A DNA stretch of 64,000 bases from an uncultured Pelagibacteraceae bacterium (GCA_902519375.1 CABYJS010000002.1:1-64000); one strand, 5' to 3'; positions 17,756 to 26,418 are shown, counted from the first letter of the stretch. A program made the numbers and translations. Notes: generated by a model not told the origin, from the letters alone.

Positions 17756-17915
17756 GAACGATAAATTAAAAAACACTGAAAATGAAGCTCAAATCATAAG
17801 ACATGAGGACCTAGCTAGACATAATAGCAAAGGGATCTACATGAGAGATGATCATTGTGATTGGGGTTCAAGTGGAATGAATGATTTAACTGAGACGCTA
17901 AACGACTCAAACTAA
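17754..17915 (+). CDS. 53-residue hydrophilic protein upstream of aceA
   Basis: An ATG at 17754 opens a 53-codon frame without membrane segments, rich in Asn, Asp and His (RHEDLARHNSKGIYMRDDHC is its centre). The start lies about 7 bases after a possible -10 box, so the message could be leaderless. It sits 63 bases before aceA and under the same operator cluster. Codon composition looks protein-like, but length is short and I recognise no family. A leader peptide for aceA is an alternative. Confidence 0.45.
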   Translation: MNDKLKNTENEAQIIRHEDLARHNSKGIYMRDDHCDWGSSGMNDLTETLNDSN

Positions 17916-17978
17916 ATCTTCAAATTTCTACTTAAATTCATTTTCAATAATAACTTTTAAAACCACAGGACGATAATA

Positions 17979-19253
17979 GTGAGTGCAGAAAACATCTCAT
18001 ACGATTTAAAAAGATTTGCAGGTATTAAAAGAGATTATACTCCAGAAGAAGTAGAGAGACTTAGAGGTTCAATTAAAATTGAATACTCACTTTGCAAACA
18101 ACAATCAATAAAATTATGGAAGCTTCTTAATACAGAAAATTACGTTAATACCCTTGGTTCTTTATCAGGTAATCATGCAGTACAGCATGCTAAAGCAGGA
18201 TTAAAAGCAATATATTTAAGTGGGTGGCAAGTAGCTGCTGATGCTAATAGCGCTGGAGAAATGTATCCAGATCAATCTTTATATCCTTATGACAGTGCTC
18301 CAAAATTAGTTGAGTCGATGAATAATGCTTTAATTAGAGCAGATCAAATTCAACATATGGAACTTCAAGATGGTGATATGAAAAAAGAAAAAAGAGTTGA
18401 TTACATGTTGCCAATCATAGCTGATGGAGAAGCAGGTTTTGGTGGTCCATTAAATGTATTTGAACTTGCAAAAAAATTTATTAAAGCAGGTGCTGCTGGT
18501 GTTCATTTTGAAGATCAATTAGCAAGTGAAAAAAAATGTGGTCACATGGGTGGTAAAGTTCTTGTGCCTACTAGTACAATGATAAAAAATTTAAAAGCTG
18601 CAAGACTCGCAGCAGATATAGCTGATGTACCTTTAATAATTTTAGCAAGAACAGATGCTAATGCAGCAAAACTAATTACAAATGATCACGATGAAAATGA
18701 TAAACCATTTATGACAGGTGAAAGGTCACCTGAGGGATTTTACTATGTCAAAGCTGGTATTGAACAAGCAATTTCTAGAGGTCTTGCTTATGCACCATAT
18801 TCAGATTTAATTTGGTGTGAAACGGCAACTCCAAACCTTGAGGAAGCAAAAAAATTTGCTGATGCAATTCATGAAAAATTTCCTGGTAAACTTTTAGCTT
18901 ACAACTGTTCACCATCTTTTAATTGGAAAAAACATTTATCAGATGCTGAAATAGCTTCTTTTCAAAAAGAGATTAGTGCTATGGGTTATAAATTTCAGTT
19001 TATCACTCTTGCTGGATTTCATACACAAAATATCGCAATTTTTGAACTTGCAGAAAAATATAAAAAAGAAGGTATGTCTGCTTATTCAAAAATTCAAGAA
19101 CAAGAATTTGCTCGTGAAAAAGATGGTTACACAAGTGTAAAACATCAAAGAGAAGTTGGTACCTCTTATTTTGATGCTGTTTCAAATACGATTAGCAGTG
19201 GAAAAAGCTCAACCACAGCAATGGCAGGTTCTACAGAGTCTGAACAATTTTAA
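17979..19253 (+). CDS. aceA: isocitrate lyase
   Basis: Isocitrate lyase of 424 residues, the usual length. The catalytic Cys187 lies in KKCGHMGGK (185-193), and [18 protein letters not shown] and [10 protein letters not shown] are conserved around the active site. It cleaves isocitrate to glyoxylate and succinate, the first step of the glyoxylate bypass. The start is a GTG, giving [10 protein letters not shown], with AGGA 8 bases upstream. It is divergent from an ScfR/RamB-like regulator with shared operators, so control by acetyl- or acyl-CoA status is likely. A terminator follows. Confidence 0.96.
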   Translation: MSAENISYDLKRFAGIKRDYTPEEVERLRGSIKIEYSLCKQQSIKLWKLLNTENYVNTLGSLSGNHAVQHAKAGLKAIYLSGWQVAADANSAGEMYPDQSLYPYDSAPKLVESMNNALIRADQIQHMELQDGDMKKEKRVDYMLPIIADGEAGFGGPLNVFELAKKFIKAGAAGVHFEDQLASEKKCGHMGGKVLVPTSTMIKNLKAARLAADIADVPLIILARTDANAAKLITNDHDENDKPFMTGERSPEGFYYVKAGIEQAISRGLAYAPYSDLIWCETATPNLEEAKKFADAIHEKFPGKLLAYNCSPSFNWKKHLSDAEIASFQKEISAMGYKFQFITLAGFHTQNIAIFELAEKYKKEGMSAYSKIQEQEFAREKDGYTSVKHQREVGTSYFDAVSNTISSGKSSTTAMAGSTESEQF

Positions 19254-19278
19254 AAAAATTCCTCTTTGAATATATTAG

Positions 19279-19315
19279 TTAACTTGCCCAAAAATGGGTC
19301 AGTTAATCTTTTTTT
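19279..19315 (+). terminator. intrinsic terminator of aceA
   Basis: The stem pairs TTAACT with AGTTAA and CCC with GGG around an internal two-base mismatch and an AAAAAT loop (19279-19306). A tail of TCTTTTTTT follows on the plus strand, the standard form of a rho-independent terminator. Confidence 0.85.
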
Positions 19316-19363
19316 AATTTATGAATTTCTTTGAAATCAAAAATGTGTATGTTATGAGCCTTT

Positions 19364-20503
19364 ATGGTTAATAAAAATTTTGGTTTTGGGACACAAATAA
19401 GAAAATCTCCATATTTCGACTCAACTGTTAAATGGGGTGCAACTGGTTTTTCAGTTTATAATCATATGTATATCCCTAGAGATTTTGGAAGTCCTGAGCA
19501 AAATTTTTGGAATTTGATTGAAAAATCTATTCTTTGTGACGTTGCGGTTGAAAGACAGGTGGAAATTACAGGTCCAGATGCTTATAAATTTATACAATTA
19601 ATTACACCTAGAGATCTCTCAAAACTACAGATAGGACAATGTAAATATGTTTTAATCGTTAATGAAAAAGGTGGAATAATAAATGATCCTGTTCTTCTGA
19701 GATTGGGAAAAAATCATTTTTGGTTATCACTCGCCGATAGTGACGTTTTATTATGGGCGCAAGGTGTAGCTGTAAATTCAGCATTAAATGTTACAATTAA
19801 AGAGCCTGATGTATCTCCCCTACAGCTTCAAGGTCCCACTTCAGCTGCAATAATGGTTAATTTATTTGGTGATGGTATCAGAGATCTAAAATATTATTGG
19901 TTTAAAGAATGTCAATTAGATGGAATTCCATTAGTTATTTCAAGAACTGGTTGGTCGAGTGAATTTGGATATGAGATATTTTTAAGAGATGGTTCTAAAG
20001 GAAATGATCTTTATGAAAAAATAATGGAAGCAGGAAAAGAACATGGCCTGAAACCTGGTCATACATCCTCAATAAGAAGAATTGAGGGTGGAATGCTGTC
20101 CTATCATGCTGATGCAGATTTGGACACTAATCCGTTTGAACTAGGTTTAGATAGGCTGGTTAATCTAAATAGTGAAATTGATTTTATAGGAAAGAAGGCT
20201 TTAAAAAAGATAAAACAAGAGGGAATTAAAAGAAAACAAGTTGGGTTAGAATTAGATTGCTCACCTTTAGAGGGACCAAATACAACTTTCTGGTCAATTT
20301 TTAAAGATGGAAGAAAGATTGGTAAGGTTACTTCAGCAGTTTATTCACCTAGACTAAAAAAAAATATTGCACTTGCAATGGTAGAAGTTGACCATTCGGT
20401 AATTGGTAATAATTTAAAAGTTTCTACAAGTGATAAAGAAATTAATTCTACAGTAATTGAAAAACCTTTTTACGATCCTAAAAAGAAGATCGCCTCATCT
20501 TAA
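19364..20503 (+). CDS. GcvT/DmdA-like folate-dependent aminomethyl- or demethyl-transferase
   Basis: A 379-residue member of the glycine-cleavage T-protein family, closer in its N-terminus (IRKSPYFDSTVKWGATGFSVYNHM) to DMSP demethylase DmdA than to GcvT. The VAVERQVEITGPDA and GWSSEFGYEIFLRD segments are the tetrahydrofolate-binding core, and IRRIEGGMLSYHAD the second domain. It should transfer a methyl or methylene group from a small substrate to tetrahydrofolate. A paralogue with the same signature lies at 45637-46995. True DmdA, a non-DmdA clade enzyme and a sarcosine-type demethylase cannot be separated by eye. Confidence 0.8.
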   Translation: MVNKNFGFGTQIRKSPYFDSTVKWGATGFSVYNHMYIPRDFGSPEQNFWNLIEKSILCDVAVERQVEITGPDAYKFIQLITPRDLSKLQIGQCKYVLIVNEKGGIINDPVLLRLGKNHFWLSLADSDVLLWAQGVAVNSALNVTIKEPDVSPLQLQGPTSAAIMVNLFGDGIRDLKYYWFKECQLDGIPLVISRTGWSSEFGYEIFLRDGSKGNDLYEKIMEAGKEHGLKPGHTSSIRRIEGGMLSYHADADLDTNPFELGLDRLVNLNSEIDFIGKKALKKIKQEGIKRKQVGLELDCSPLEGPNTTFWSIFKDGRKIGKVTSAVYSPRLKKNIALAMVEVDHSVIGNNLKVSTSDKEINSTVIEKPFYDPKKKIASS

Positions 20504-21267
20504 GATTTTATATTATATCCTTTTCTCAGTACTGTAGTTACAATTATAATACAAACTGCCAAGAAGAAAATCATTGAACTAACACTTATCCAAATATTAA
20601 AATCTGAAACTCCATAGAATGCAAATCTTAAACCGTTAATCAAATAAACTACTGGATTAAAATAAGTTACTGTTTGCCAAATAGGTGGGAGCATGTCTAA
20701 TGAATATAAACTTCCACCCAAAAATACCATTGGAGTAATGACTAATGTTGGAATAACAGATAATTGTTCAAAATTAGAGCTCATCAAACCTATTAAAAAA
20801 CCAAATAAAGCAAATGTAAATGCAACTAGTATAAGTAAACAAATCATTAGAAGAGGTTTTTCAACATAAACTTCTACAAAAAACGTTGAGGTAAAAAAAA
20901 TTACCACGCCAACAATTAAGGTTTTGGTAGCCCCGGCTCCTACAAAAGCTAAGACAGTTTCGAAAGTTGATATTGGAGCAGCTAAAATTTCATATATAGT
21001 TCCATTAAATTTTGGGAAAAATATTCCAAAGGAAGTATTACTTATTGATTGAGTTAAGAGAGTTAACATCAACAAACCTGGCACTATGTAAGATCCATAA
21101 CTTATACCATCAATATTTTCTACATATCCACCAATCACTGAACCAAAAACAATAAAATATAATGAGGTTGATAACACTGGTGATATTAAGGATTGTAATA
21201 AAGTTCTTCTGAAACGATCCATTTCATGTAAGTAAATTGCTTTAAATCCTTGATAATTAAATTTCAT
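20500..21267 (-). CDS. ABC-2 type transporter permease
   Basis: A 255-residue permease with six hydrophobic segments, of the NodJ/YadH type. The signature region LYSLDMLPPIWQTVTYFNPV near residues 190-210 is typical of ABC-2 permeases. It pairs with the ATPase gene that ends 11 bases inside its start (overlap), forming a two-gene exporter. Substrates of this family include polysaccharides, lipids and drugs; none can be inferred from neighbours. It converges with the GcvT-like gene with a 4-base overlap. Confidence 0.88.
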   Translation of the reverse strand: MKFNYQGFKAIYLHEMDRFRRTLLQSLISPVLSTSLYFIVFGSVIGGYVENIDGISYGSYIVPGLLMLTLLTQSISNTSFGIFFPKFNGTIYEILAAPISTFETVLAFVGAGATKTLIVGVVIFFTSTFFVEVYVEKPLLMICLLILVAFTFALFGFLIGLMSSNFEQLSVIPTLVITPMVFLGGSLYSLDMLPPIWQTVTYFNPVVYLINGLRFAFYGVSDFNIWISVSSMIFFLAVCIIIVTTVLRKGYNIKS

Positions 21268-22192
21268 TATTTTCTCTCACTAGATTAACAAAAATTTTCT
21301 CTAAAGTACTTTGCTCTGTTTTTAGATCTCTTAGTTTTAATCCCGAGTCTTTTAAGTCTTGCAATAAATTAGTTATACCAGTCTGTTTTTCTCTAAGACT
21401 ATAAGTATAATCTACAGACATATTATTTTTTCTAAGCGTAAGATTATACTTATCAAGAGTAGGTGGTAAGTTCTCAATTTTTTCTTGTAGCTCAACTGTA
21501 AGCTTTTTATTGCCCATCTTTTTTAAAAGTTCTTCAGTTTTTTCAATTACAATAATTTCTCCTTGATTAATAACTCCAATCCGATCAGCAATTGCTTCTG
21601 CTTCTTCTATATAATGTGTAGTTAAAATTATTGTTACGCCTGTATCTCTTAAAGACTCTACTACTTTCCACATTTCTTGTCTTAATTCAACATCCACCCC
21701 AGCAGTGGGTTCGTCTAAAAATAATATATTTGGTTCATGAGATAAAGCTTTGGCAATTAGAACTCTTCTTTTCATCCCACCAGATAATTGTCTAAGTATT
21801 AAATTTTTTTTATCCCACAAACTTAACTGCTTTAAAATTTTTTCTATGTGATCAGGATCAGGCTTTTTTCCATAAAGTCCCCTAGAGTAAGATACATTAT
21901 TAAAAACAGTCTCAAATTGCTCTAGCGTTAACTCTTGTGGAACAATACCTATTCTTGCACGAGTTTCTCTGTAGTCATCTATAATATTAAAATTATCTAC
22001 CATAACTTTTCCTGATGATGGAGTAACAATTCCACAAATGATACTTATTAAAGTTGTCTTACCAGCACCATTAGGTCCAAGCATTGCAAAAATTTCACCT
22101 TTTTTGATATTCAAATTTATGTTTTTTAAGGCAGTAAAACCATTATTATAAATTTTTGAAAGGTCTTTGATTACTATTTGATTATCTGTCAT
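21257..22192 (-). CDS. ABC transporter ATP-binding protein (ABC-2 exporter)
   Basis: A 311-residue ATPase of the YadG/CcmA type. Walker A is LGPNGAGKTTL near residue 37, the ABC signature LRQLSGGMKRR near 136, and Walker B ILFLDEPTAGVD follows. The C-terminal 80 residues (DLKTEQSTLEKIFVNLVREN) are the extension usual for ABC-2 partners. It energises export by the overlapping permease gene on the same strand. Substrate unknown. Confidence 0.9.
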   Translation of the reverse strand: MTDNQIVIKDLSKIYNNGFTALKNINLNIKKGEIFAMLGPNGAGKTTLISIICGIVTPSSGKVMVDNFNIIDDYRETRARIGIVPQELTLEQFETVFNNVSYSRGLYGKKPDPDHIEKILKQLSLWDKKNLILRQLSGGMKRRVLIAKALSHEPNILFLDEPTAGVDVELRQEMWKVVESLRDTGVTIILTTHYIEEAEAIADRIGVINQGEIIVIEKTEELLKKMGNKKLTVELQEKIENLPPTLDKYNLTLRKNNMSVDYTYSLREKQTGITNLLQDLKDSGLKLRDLKTEQSTLEKIFVNLVRENNEI

Positions 22193-22239
22193 TGAAACAG
22201 ACTTATAACTATTAATTTCCCTAATACAATCTAGTAATA

Positions 22240-23682
22240 TTAAAACCTTTTAGCCTTAAAAACTATTAATGGTAAAAAAGTTGCGATTATAAAAGATAAA
22301 AATAATAATGACTGTGACACAATTGGTGCAAACAATTCTTTAGGTAAAAGTATGCCAACTATTAAACTTTTTGAAAAATCAGGAACAGGAAACATCAAAA
22401 AGCCTCCAATCAATCCAATTATAATTGATATGTATGCAGTTTTTTCATTAATATTTTTATTATAAAAACTATAAAAAACGGTGAGTACAAAAGCGCAACA
22501 GAATAAATCAGCTAATAAAAATAGATATAAAATATCAAATCCTTTAGATGCAACAATAAAACAAATTAAAGATAAAAATAAAATTATATACTTTGAAAAA
22601 TTTAAATAATTTGTTTTTTTATTAAAATTAAACGTTGCTTTACCATCAACTACAATCAGACTTGATATTGCATTAACTAATGTGTCAACCGTTGAAATGG
22701 TAAGGGCTAATCCTAATGCGATTACAAATAATGATAATAATTCTGTTTGCTCTTTAAGCAATAAAGTAAAAAAACCTAGATCTGGTCTCATCGTTGGATC
22801 TATTGAAAAAGCAACCATTCCAGTAAAACCCATATAAAAAACTATAGGTATAATTATAAAAAAAGAAATAATTAAACTCTTTCTTAACGTTTCAAAATTT
22901 TTTGCAGCATATACTCTTTGCCAATTACCTTGATGAAATAAATTAGTTGCAGCAACTGCAATAAAAAAAGTCAGGCCGGCAGTATAGCTAGGAATATAAG
23001 ATGAGCTTAAAAGGTGCGGATTCTTTTTGCTTATAAATTCAAAAGAAAATTCAGACCCTGTAAATGAATTTATGTAAATTAGAGAAATTAACAAAAGAAT
23101 TCCAATAACAACCATTTGAATATTGTCAGTAAATATAGAGGCTCTTAAACCTCCATATAAAGTATAAACAAGAGTGGATACTAAGACAATTAAAGCGGTT
23201 ATCCAAAGCTCTGTGCCTGAAATATAATTAATTAAGACTGCTACTGCAGTTACTTCTGCACATAAAAAAATAAACATATAAAAAATTGTCATTAATAAAA
23301 TTAGTTTGAATAAACTTTTTCCAAACTTTTTACGCATAAACTCAATTAATGAGGATCCTTTGGGAAATTCTTTTCTTATTTTTTTTCCAAGATATATCAA
23401 AAAAAACATTGGAAATGCTGTACCTAGTGAATATCCTGTAATAGCTCCAATTCCACCCCATGTTGCAGCAGAGGCTGGACCAAATAAAATCCATGCTCCT
23501 AAAGCTGAAGCAGTTAAACTTGTTGTTAAAGAAAATAACCCAATATTTCTATTCGCAGTTAAATAATTGTTAAGACCTTGATTTTTTTTTGAATTATATA
23601 AGCCTAAAAAAACAAATATTAAACTTATAACAATAACAAATGTTAATGATGTTGATTGACTTAAAAAGTATGATTTATTCAT
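22240..23682 (-). CDS. thiV: sodium:solute symporter ThiV, probable thiamin-precursor transporter
   Basis: An SSF-family symporter of 480 residues with about 13 hydrophobic segments. LTASALGAWILFGPA and YTLYGGLRASIFTDNIQ are typical SSF signatures. It lies directly behind a TPP riboswitch, which in SAR11 is known upstream of thiV, the proposed importer of the thiamin pyrimidine precursor HMP. Regulation by TPP therefore assigns the substrate group; thiamin itself or another precursor cannot be excluded. The start ATG lies 6 bases after an AAAGGG site that belongs to the riboswitch. Confidence 0.85.
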   Translation of the reverse strand: MNKSYFLSQSTSLTFVIVISLIFVFLGLYNSKKNQGLNNYLTANRNIGLFSLTTSLTASALGAWILFGPASAATWGGIGAITGYSLGTAFPMFFLIYLGKKIRKEFPKGSSLIEFMRKKFGKSLFKLILLMTIFYMFIFLCAEVTAVAVLINYISGTELWITALIVLVSTLVYTLYGGLRASIFTDNIQMVVIGILLLISLIYINSFTGSEFSFEFISKKNPHLLSSSYIPSYTAGLTFFIAVAATNLFHQGNWQRVYAAKNFETLRKSLIISFFIIIPIVFYMGFTGMVAFSIDPTMRPDLGFFTLLLKEQTELLSLFVIALGLALTISTVDTLVNAISSLIVVDGKATFNFNKKTNYLNFSKYIILFLSLICFIVASKGFDILYLFLLADLFCCAFVLTVFYSFYNKNINEKTAYISIIIGLIGGFLMFPVPDFSKSLIVGILLPKELFAPIVSQSLLFLSFIIATFLPLIVFKAKRF

Positions 23683-23758
23683 TGTTTTCCCTTTCTGAAT
23701 TACCGGACAGGTTCTTAGGGTTTAATCTCAGTCTGTTAAGACACCCCTTTAAAATAAT
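23681..23758 (-). promoter_or_regulatory. TPP riboswitch (THI element) controlling thiV
   Basis: On the minus strand the conserved TPP core is visible: GGGGTGTC, then ACTGAGA, ACCCTAAGAACCTG and a 3' AAAGGGAAA. The P3 arm is very short (CTTAACAG), so the aptamer is about 78 bases in all. The outer helix pairs ATTATTTT (23758-23751) with AAAACAAT (23688-23681) at 7 of 8 positions, which takes in the A and T of the thiV start codon; the ribosome site AAAGGG lies inside the element. Ligand binding should thus block translation initiation directly. The 5' end abuts the upstream stop codon by 2 bases. Confidence 0.9.
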
Positions 23759-23760
23759 AT

Positions 23761-24048
23761 TTACACTTTATTATCCATAATTTCAACCATACATTTGGTT
23801 GCATATTCTCTCCACTCAGCTGAGCTTTTATTTTTAAGACTATTGAGATGATTTCGATTATTTTGAATATCTTCTTTATGTTTAATTTTATCTTTTTCCT
23901 CTAAGTTTGCCTCCATGTTAGCTAGGTTAGTTTCCATAGCTTTTATCCAATTATTTCCTAACTCAATACACTTTTGATCATCTTTTTCATCACAGATTTG
24001 TTTAAAAAAATTGAAAATAACATCATCAGTCTTTACTGAGTTACTCAT
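23761..24048 (-). CDS. hypothetical protein, 95 residues
   Basis: A hydrophilic, helical protein rich in Lys, Asn and Glu, with three cysteines (CDEKDDQKC near 19-27 and one near 87). Residues 37-65 look able to form a coiled coil (METNLANMEANLEEKDKIKH). No signal peptide or membrane segment is visible. I do not recognise a family. It ends just before the thiV riboswitch, so the riboswitch promoter must lie within it or the genes share a transcript. Confidence 0.55.
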   Translation of the reverse strand: MSNSVKTDDVIFNFFKQICDEKDDQKCIELGNNWIKAMETNLANMEANLEEKDKIKHKEDIQNNRNHLNSLKNKSSAEWREYATKCMVEIMDNKV

Positions 24049-24059
24049 TTTATGGAATG

Positions 24060-24239
24060 TTATTTTTTAAAACAATTATTTACTAAGATTGCCATTAAAA
24101 TCCACATCACAAAAACTTCACCATTTGTAAAAGTGTAATCTGCTCCAGCAAAACCAGCTACAAAATTTATTGCATAAATGATAATTGTAGAGACAACTAG
24201 ACTTACTATTAAGTTTATTAGGCCACTTATATACCTCAT
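24060..24239 (-). CDS. 59-residue two-span membrane peptide
   Basis: An ATG at 24239 opens a 59-codon frame with two hydrophobic segments, about residues 4-31 and 41-55, separated by ADYTFTNGE. It lies 11 bases before the 95-residue gene on the same strand and occupies most of the gap after the cytochrome gene. The second segment NGEVFVMWILMAILVNN is bounded by a polar loop as in small hairpin membrane proteins. No family recognised. Confidence 0.55.
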   Translation of the reverse strand: MRYISGLINLIVSLVVSTIIIYAINFVAGFAGADYTFTNGEVFVMWILMAILVNNCFKK

Positions 24240-24281
24240 AGTACTAGCTTATATATATTTATTACTAAATCAATTCTAAAT

Positions 24282-24743
24282 TTAATGAAGTGCTCTAAAC
24301 TTACTGTGACAAGCTTTACAATTAGCCCACATCATTTTTCCTAGAGATCCTTTTATATCATCTGAAGTTTCAATAATTTTAGTCAATTTAATCATGTCAT
24401 TAGATGATTTTGTCATTAAATTATTAAATTCATCTTTGTTTTCCCAGATGGCTGGTAAAGCTTCAGTTTTGAATCCTTCCTTTGAATTGTCAGGAAAATA
24501 TTCCAATAAATTTTTATAATTTTCACTCATTTCTAACATGAGACTTTTTGCTCTTTCAAAATCTCCCTGGGATGCAAACGTTTGCACTTTTTTGGCAGTG
24601 CTATAATTCTTACTAAATATAGCTTTTCTTCCTTTAATCAATTCTTCAGATGACAAATCTGAATTCGCAGGTTGAGAAAAGGTAATTGAAACTAAAATAA
24701 AGAAAATATATTTAAATATATTTATGTTATATTTTTTAATCAT
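24282..24743 (-). CDS. cytochrome c' / c556-like periplasmic protein
   Basis: A 153-residue protein with an N-terminal signal segment (IFFILVSITFSQPANS) and a C-terminal haem site CKACH near residues 143-147, the layout of class II cytochromes c. The four-helix body in between fits cytochrome c'. The role is periplasmic electron transfer or NO/ligand binding. Its start codon abuts that of a divergent cytochrome b561, forming CATATG with no gap, and the pair may function together. Confidence 0.85.
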   Translation of the reverse strand: MIKKYNINIFKYIFFILVSITFSQPANSDLSSEELIKGRKAIFSKNYSTAKKVQTFASQGDFERAKSLMLEMSENYKNLLEYFPDNSKEGFKTEALPAIWENKDEFNNLMTKSSNDMIKLTKIIETSDDIKGSLGKMMWANCKACHSKFRALH

Positions 24744-25271
24744 ATGCGATTGACAAATAATCTAACAGAATATGGATCTATATCAAAAATATTTCATTGG
24801 TTAAGTGCCGCAGCTTTACTTATACAAATTCCATTAGGTTTTTACTTAGTTGATCTAGATTTTAGTGAAAAAAGATTAACTATAGAAAGTATTCATGTGG
24901 TACTAGGCTTGAGTTTATTCTATTTAACTTTGCTTAGATTAATTTATAAATTATTTAATCCTACTCCATCATTAGGCAATAGTATTTTTCCAGGACAAAG
25001 GTTAATAGCTAAATTAAATCATATTCTTTTATACGTAACAATTCTAGCCATTACAGTTTCTGGTGCTTTAAAAAAATTACTTAGCGGCGAAGTACTTGAT
25101 GTTTTTCTGATAAACATAGAAATAAAAGATAACTTTGAATTAGCAAAGTTATTTTATGATATGCATATTATAAGTAATTACACACTGATTACTTTGATTT
25201 TATTACATATTTTTGCTGTAGTTATTCACAAAGTTTTATTTAAAGAAAATTTACTTAAAAGAATTTTATAA
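24744..25271 (+). CDS. cytochrome b561-like protein
   Basis: A 175-residue membrane protein with four hydrophobic segments and the histidine pattern of bacterial cytochrome b561: FHWLSAAALL, IHVVLGLSL, a mid-loop and DMHIISNYT with a late LLHIFAVVIHK. It would carry two b haems and pass quinol electrons. The gene is divergent from the cytochrome c' gene with adjacent start codons, so a shared electron path is plausible. It overlaps the methyltransferase gene at its 3' end by 6 bases. Confidence 0.88.
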   Translation: MRLTNNLTEYGSISKIFHWLSAAALLIQIPLGFYLVDLDFSEKRLTIESIHVVLGLSLFYLTLLRLIYKLFNPTPSLGNSIFPGQRLIAKLNHILLYVTILAITVSGALKKLLSGEVLDVFLINIEIKDNFELAKLFYDMHIISNYTLITLILLHIFAVVIHKVLFKENLLKRIL

Positions 25272-25976
25272 CACTATGCAAATCAGTTTATCCGTAAACC
25301 TTAGAAAATTACTATATTTAGAATTAATTTCTTTAATTCCTTTTGAAATTTCTTCTTCACTCAAAGTCAATAAAGTAGATATATATCTTTCTTTAATCAT
25401 CCTCAAATAATCCTTTTTTGATATTTTTACATTATAAGTAAATCTTCTTTTTTTCTTAATTGAATATATTTCTGAAATAAACTTTAGTATTTTCTTATCT
25501 CTTTTTAAAGATTTTGTGAGTTTTTTTTTCATTAGATCAAAGGTTGGTAATTTATTTTTATTTGTATCTAAAGCAAATATAAAAATTTTTCCATTTTGAT
25601 TTAAATTTTTTTTAGATAAATCTAATAATTTTTTAATTTGTTTAAGACTAAACAAATGAATTGTTTGTTTAATTAAGATTAAATCAAATTTATAATTTTT
25701 TTTTAAAAAGAATGATGAAGCGCTTATCTTTTTAAATTTAATCCTTTTGTCTCTATCTTTATGGGCTATTATGTCTATTCCAAGTGGCTTGTTTTTTAAT
25801 TTCAAATTTGAACTTAAATTGCCTAAAATTTTTCCTCGTCCACAGCCAATATCTAAGATTTTTGAATTTGAATTTACTTTAATGTGTCTAATTAAGAATT
25901 TGTTAAATGACTTAATATATTCGTTTGAAGATAACCAAGTTTTATTATCCCAATTTTTAATGACAGTTGATACCAA
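25266..25976 (-). CDS. class I SAM-dependent methyltransferase
   Basis: A 236-residue protein with SAM-binding motif ILDIGCGRGKIL near residues 40-51 and a following acidic strand (PLGIDI), which mark a Rossmann-type methyltransferase. The lysine-rich C-terminal half gives no clue to substrate. It overlaps the DUF4396 gene upstream by 20 bases. It resembles generic methyltransferase domain 25/11 proteins; the substrate is unknown. Confidence 0.75.
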   Translation of the reverse strand: MVSTVIKNWDNKTWLSSNEYIKSFNKFLIRHIKVNSNSKILDIGCGRGKILGNLSSNLKLKNKPLGIDIIAHKDRDKRIKFKKISASSFFLKKNYKFDLILIKQTIHLFSLKQIKKLLDLSKKNLNQNGKIFIFALDTNKNKLPTFDLMKKKLTKSLKRDKKILKFISEIYSIKKKRRFTYNVKISKKDYLRMIKERYISTLLTLSEEEISKGIKEINSKYSNFLRFTDKLICIVL

Positions 25977-26418
25977 ATTTTTTTAATCTCCAATAATTGT
26001 AGGGCCAAGGTGTTAAAAAACCAACTATAAGCATTATAGGTATAACCCACCAGGTTAATATAGCTCCTCCCGTCAAAAAATAATCTGTCAAGTTCATTGT
26101 TGTTTCCATGCTAATCATTGAAATTAAACTCATACCCAAAGCTGTATTAAGTGCTTTATTAAAACTCAGGTTTTGTTTCATTAAGATTATCGTCTCAAGA
26201 AATATACTTGTTACCAAACCGTTAATAATTGCAAGAATCATTATTCCTAAAACTGGAAATGGTATTTTAGAAATTTGAAAAAATAAAATAGTTCCAAAAT
26301 CCCCAATTGAGCAACCCAATAAACACCATGCGGTATTTTTTGCACTTTGTTTCCAAGTGTTGAAACATTGCCAGTCAAAAGTGGTTGATTCCATAATTTT
26401 ATGATAATAATTATTCAT
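25957..26418 (-). CDS. DUF4396-like membrane protein
   Basis: A 153-residue protein with four hydrophobic segments. NTAWCLLGCSIGDFGTILFF near the first segment carries a conserved GCSIGD, and TMNLTDYFLTGG and LTPWPYNYWRLKKFG follow, a pattern I associate with DUF4396. Members often lie near copper or sulfur genes, but the function is unknown. Its start codon overlaps that of the divergent metallo-hydrolase by two bases (CATG). Confidence 0.65.
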   Translation of the reverse strand: MNNYYHKIMESTTFDWQCFNTWKQSAKNTAWCLLGCSIGDFGTILFFQISKIPFPVLGIMILAIINGLVTSIFLETIILMKQNLSFNKALNTALGMSLISMISMETTMNLTDYFLTGGAILTWWVIPIMLIVGFLTPWPYNYWRLKKFGINCH

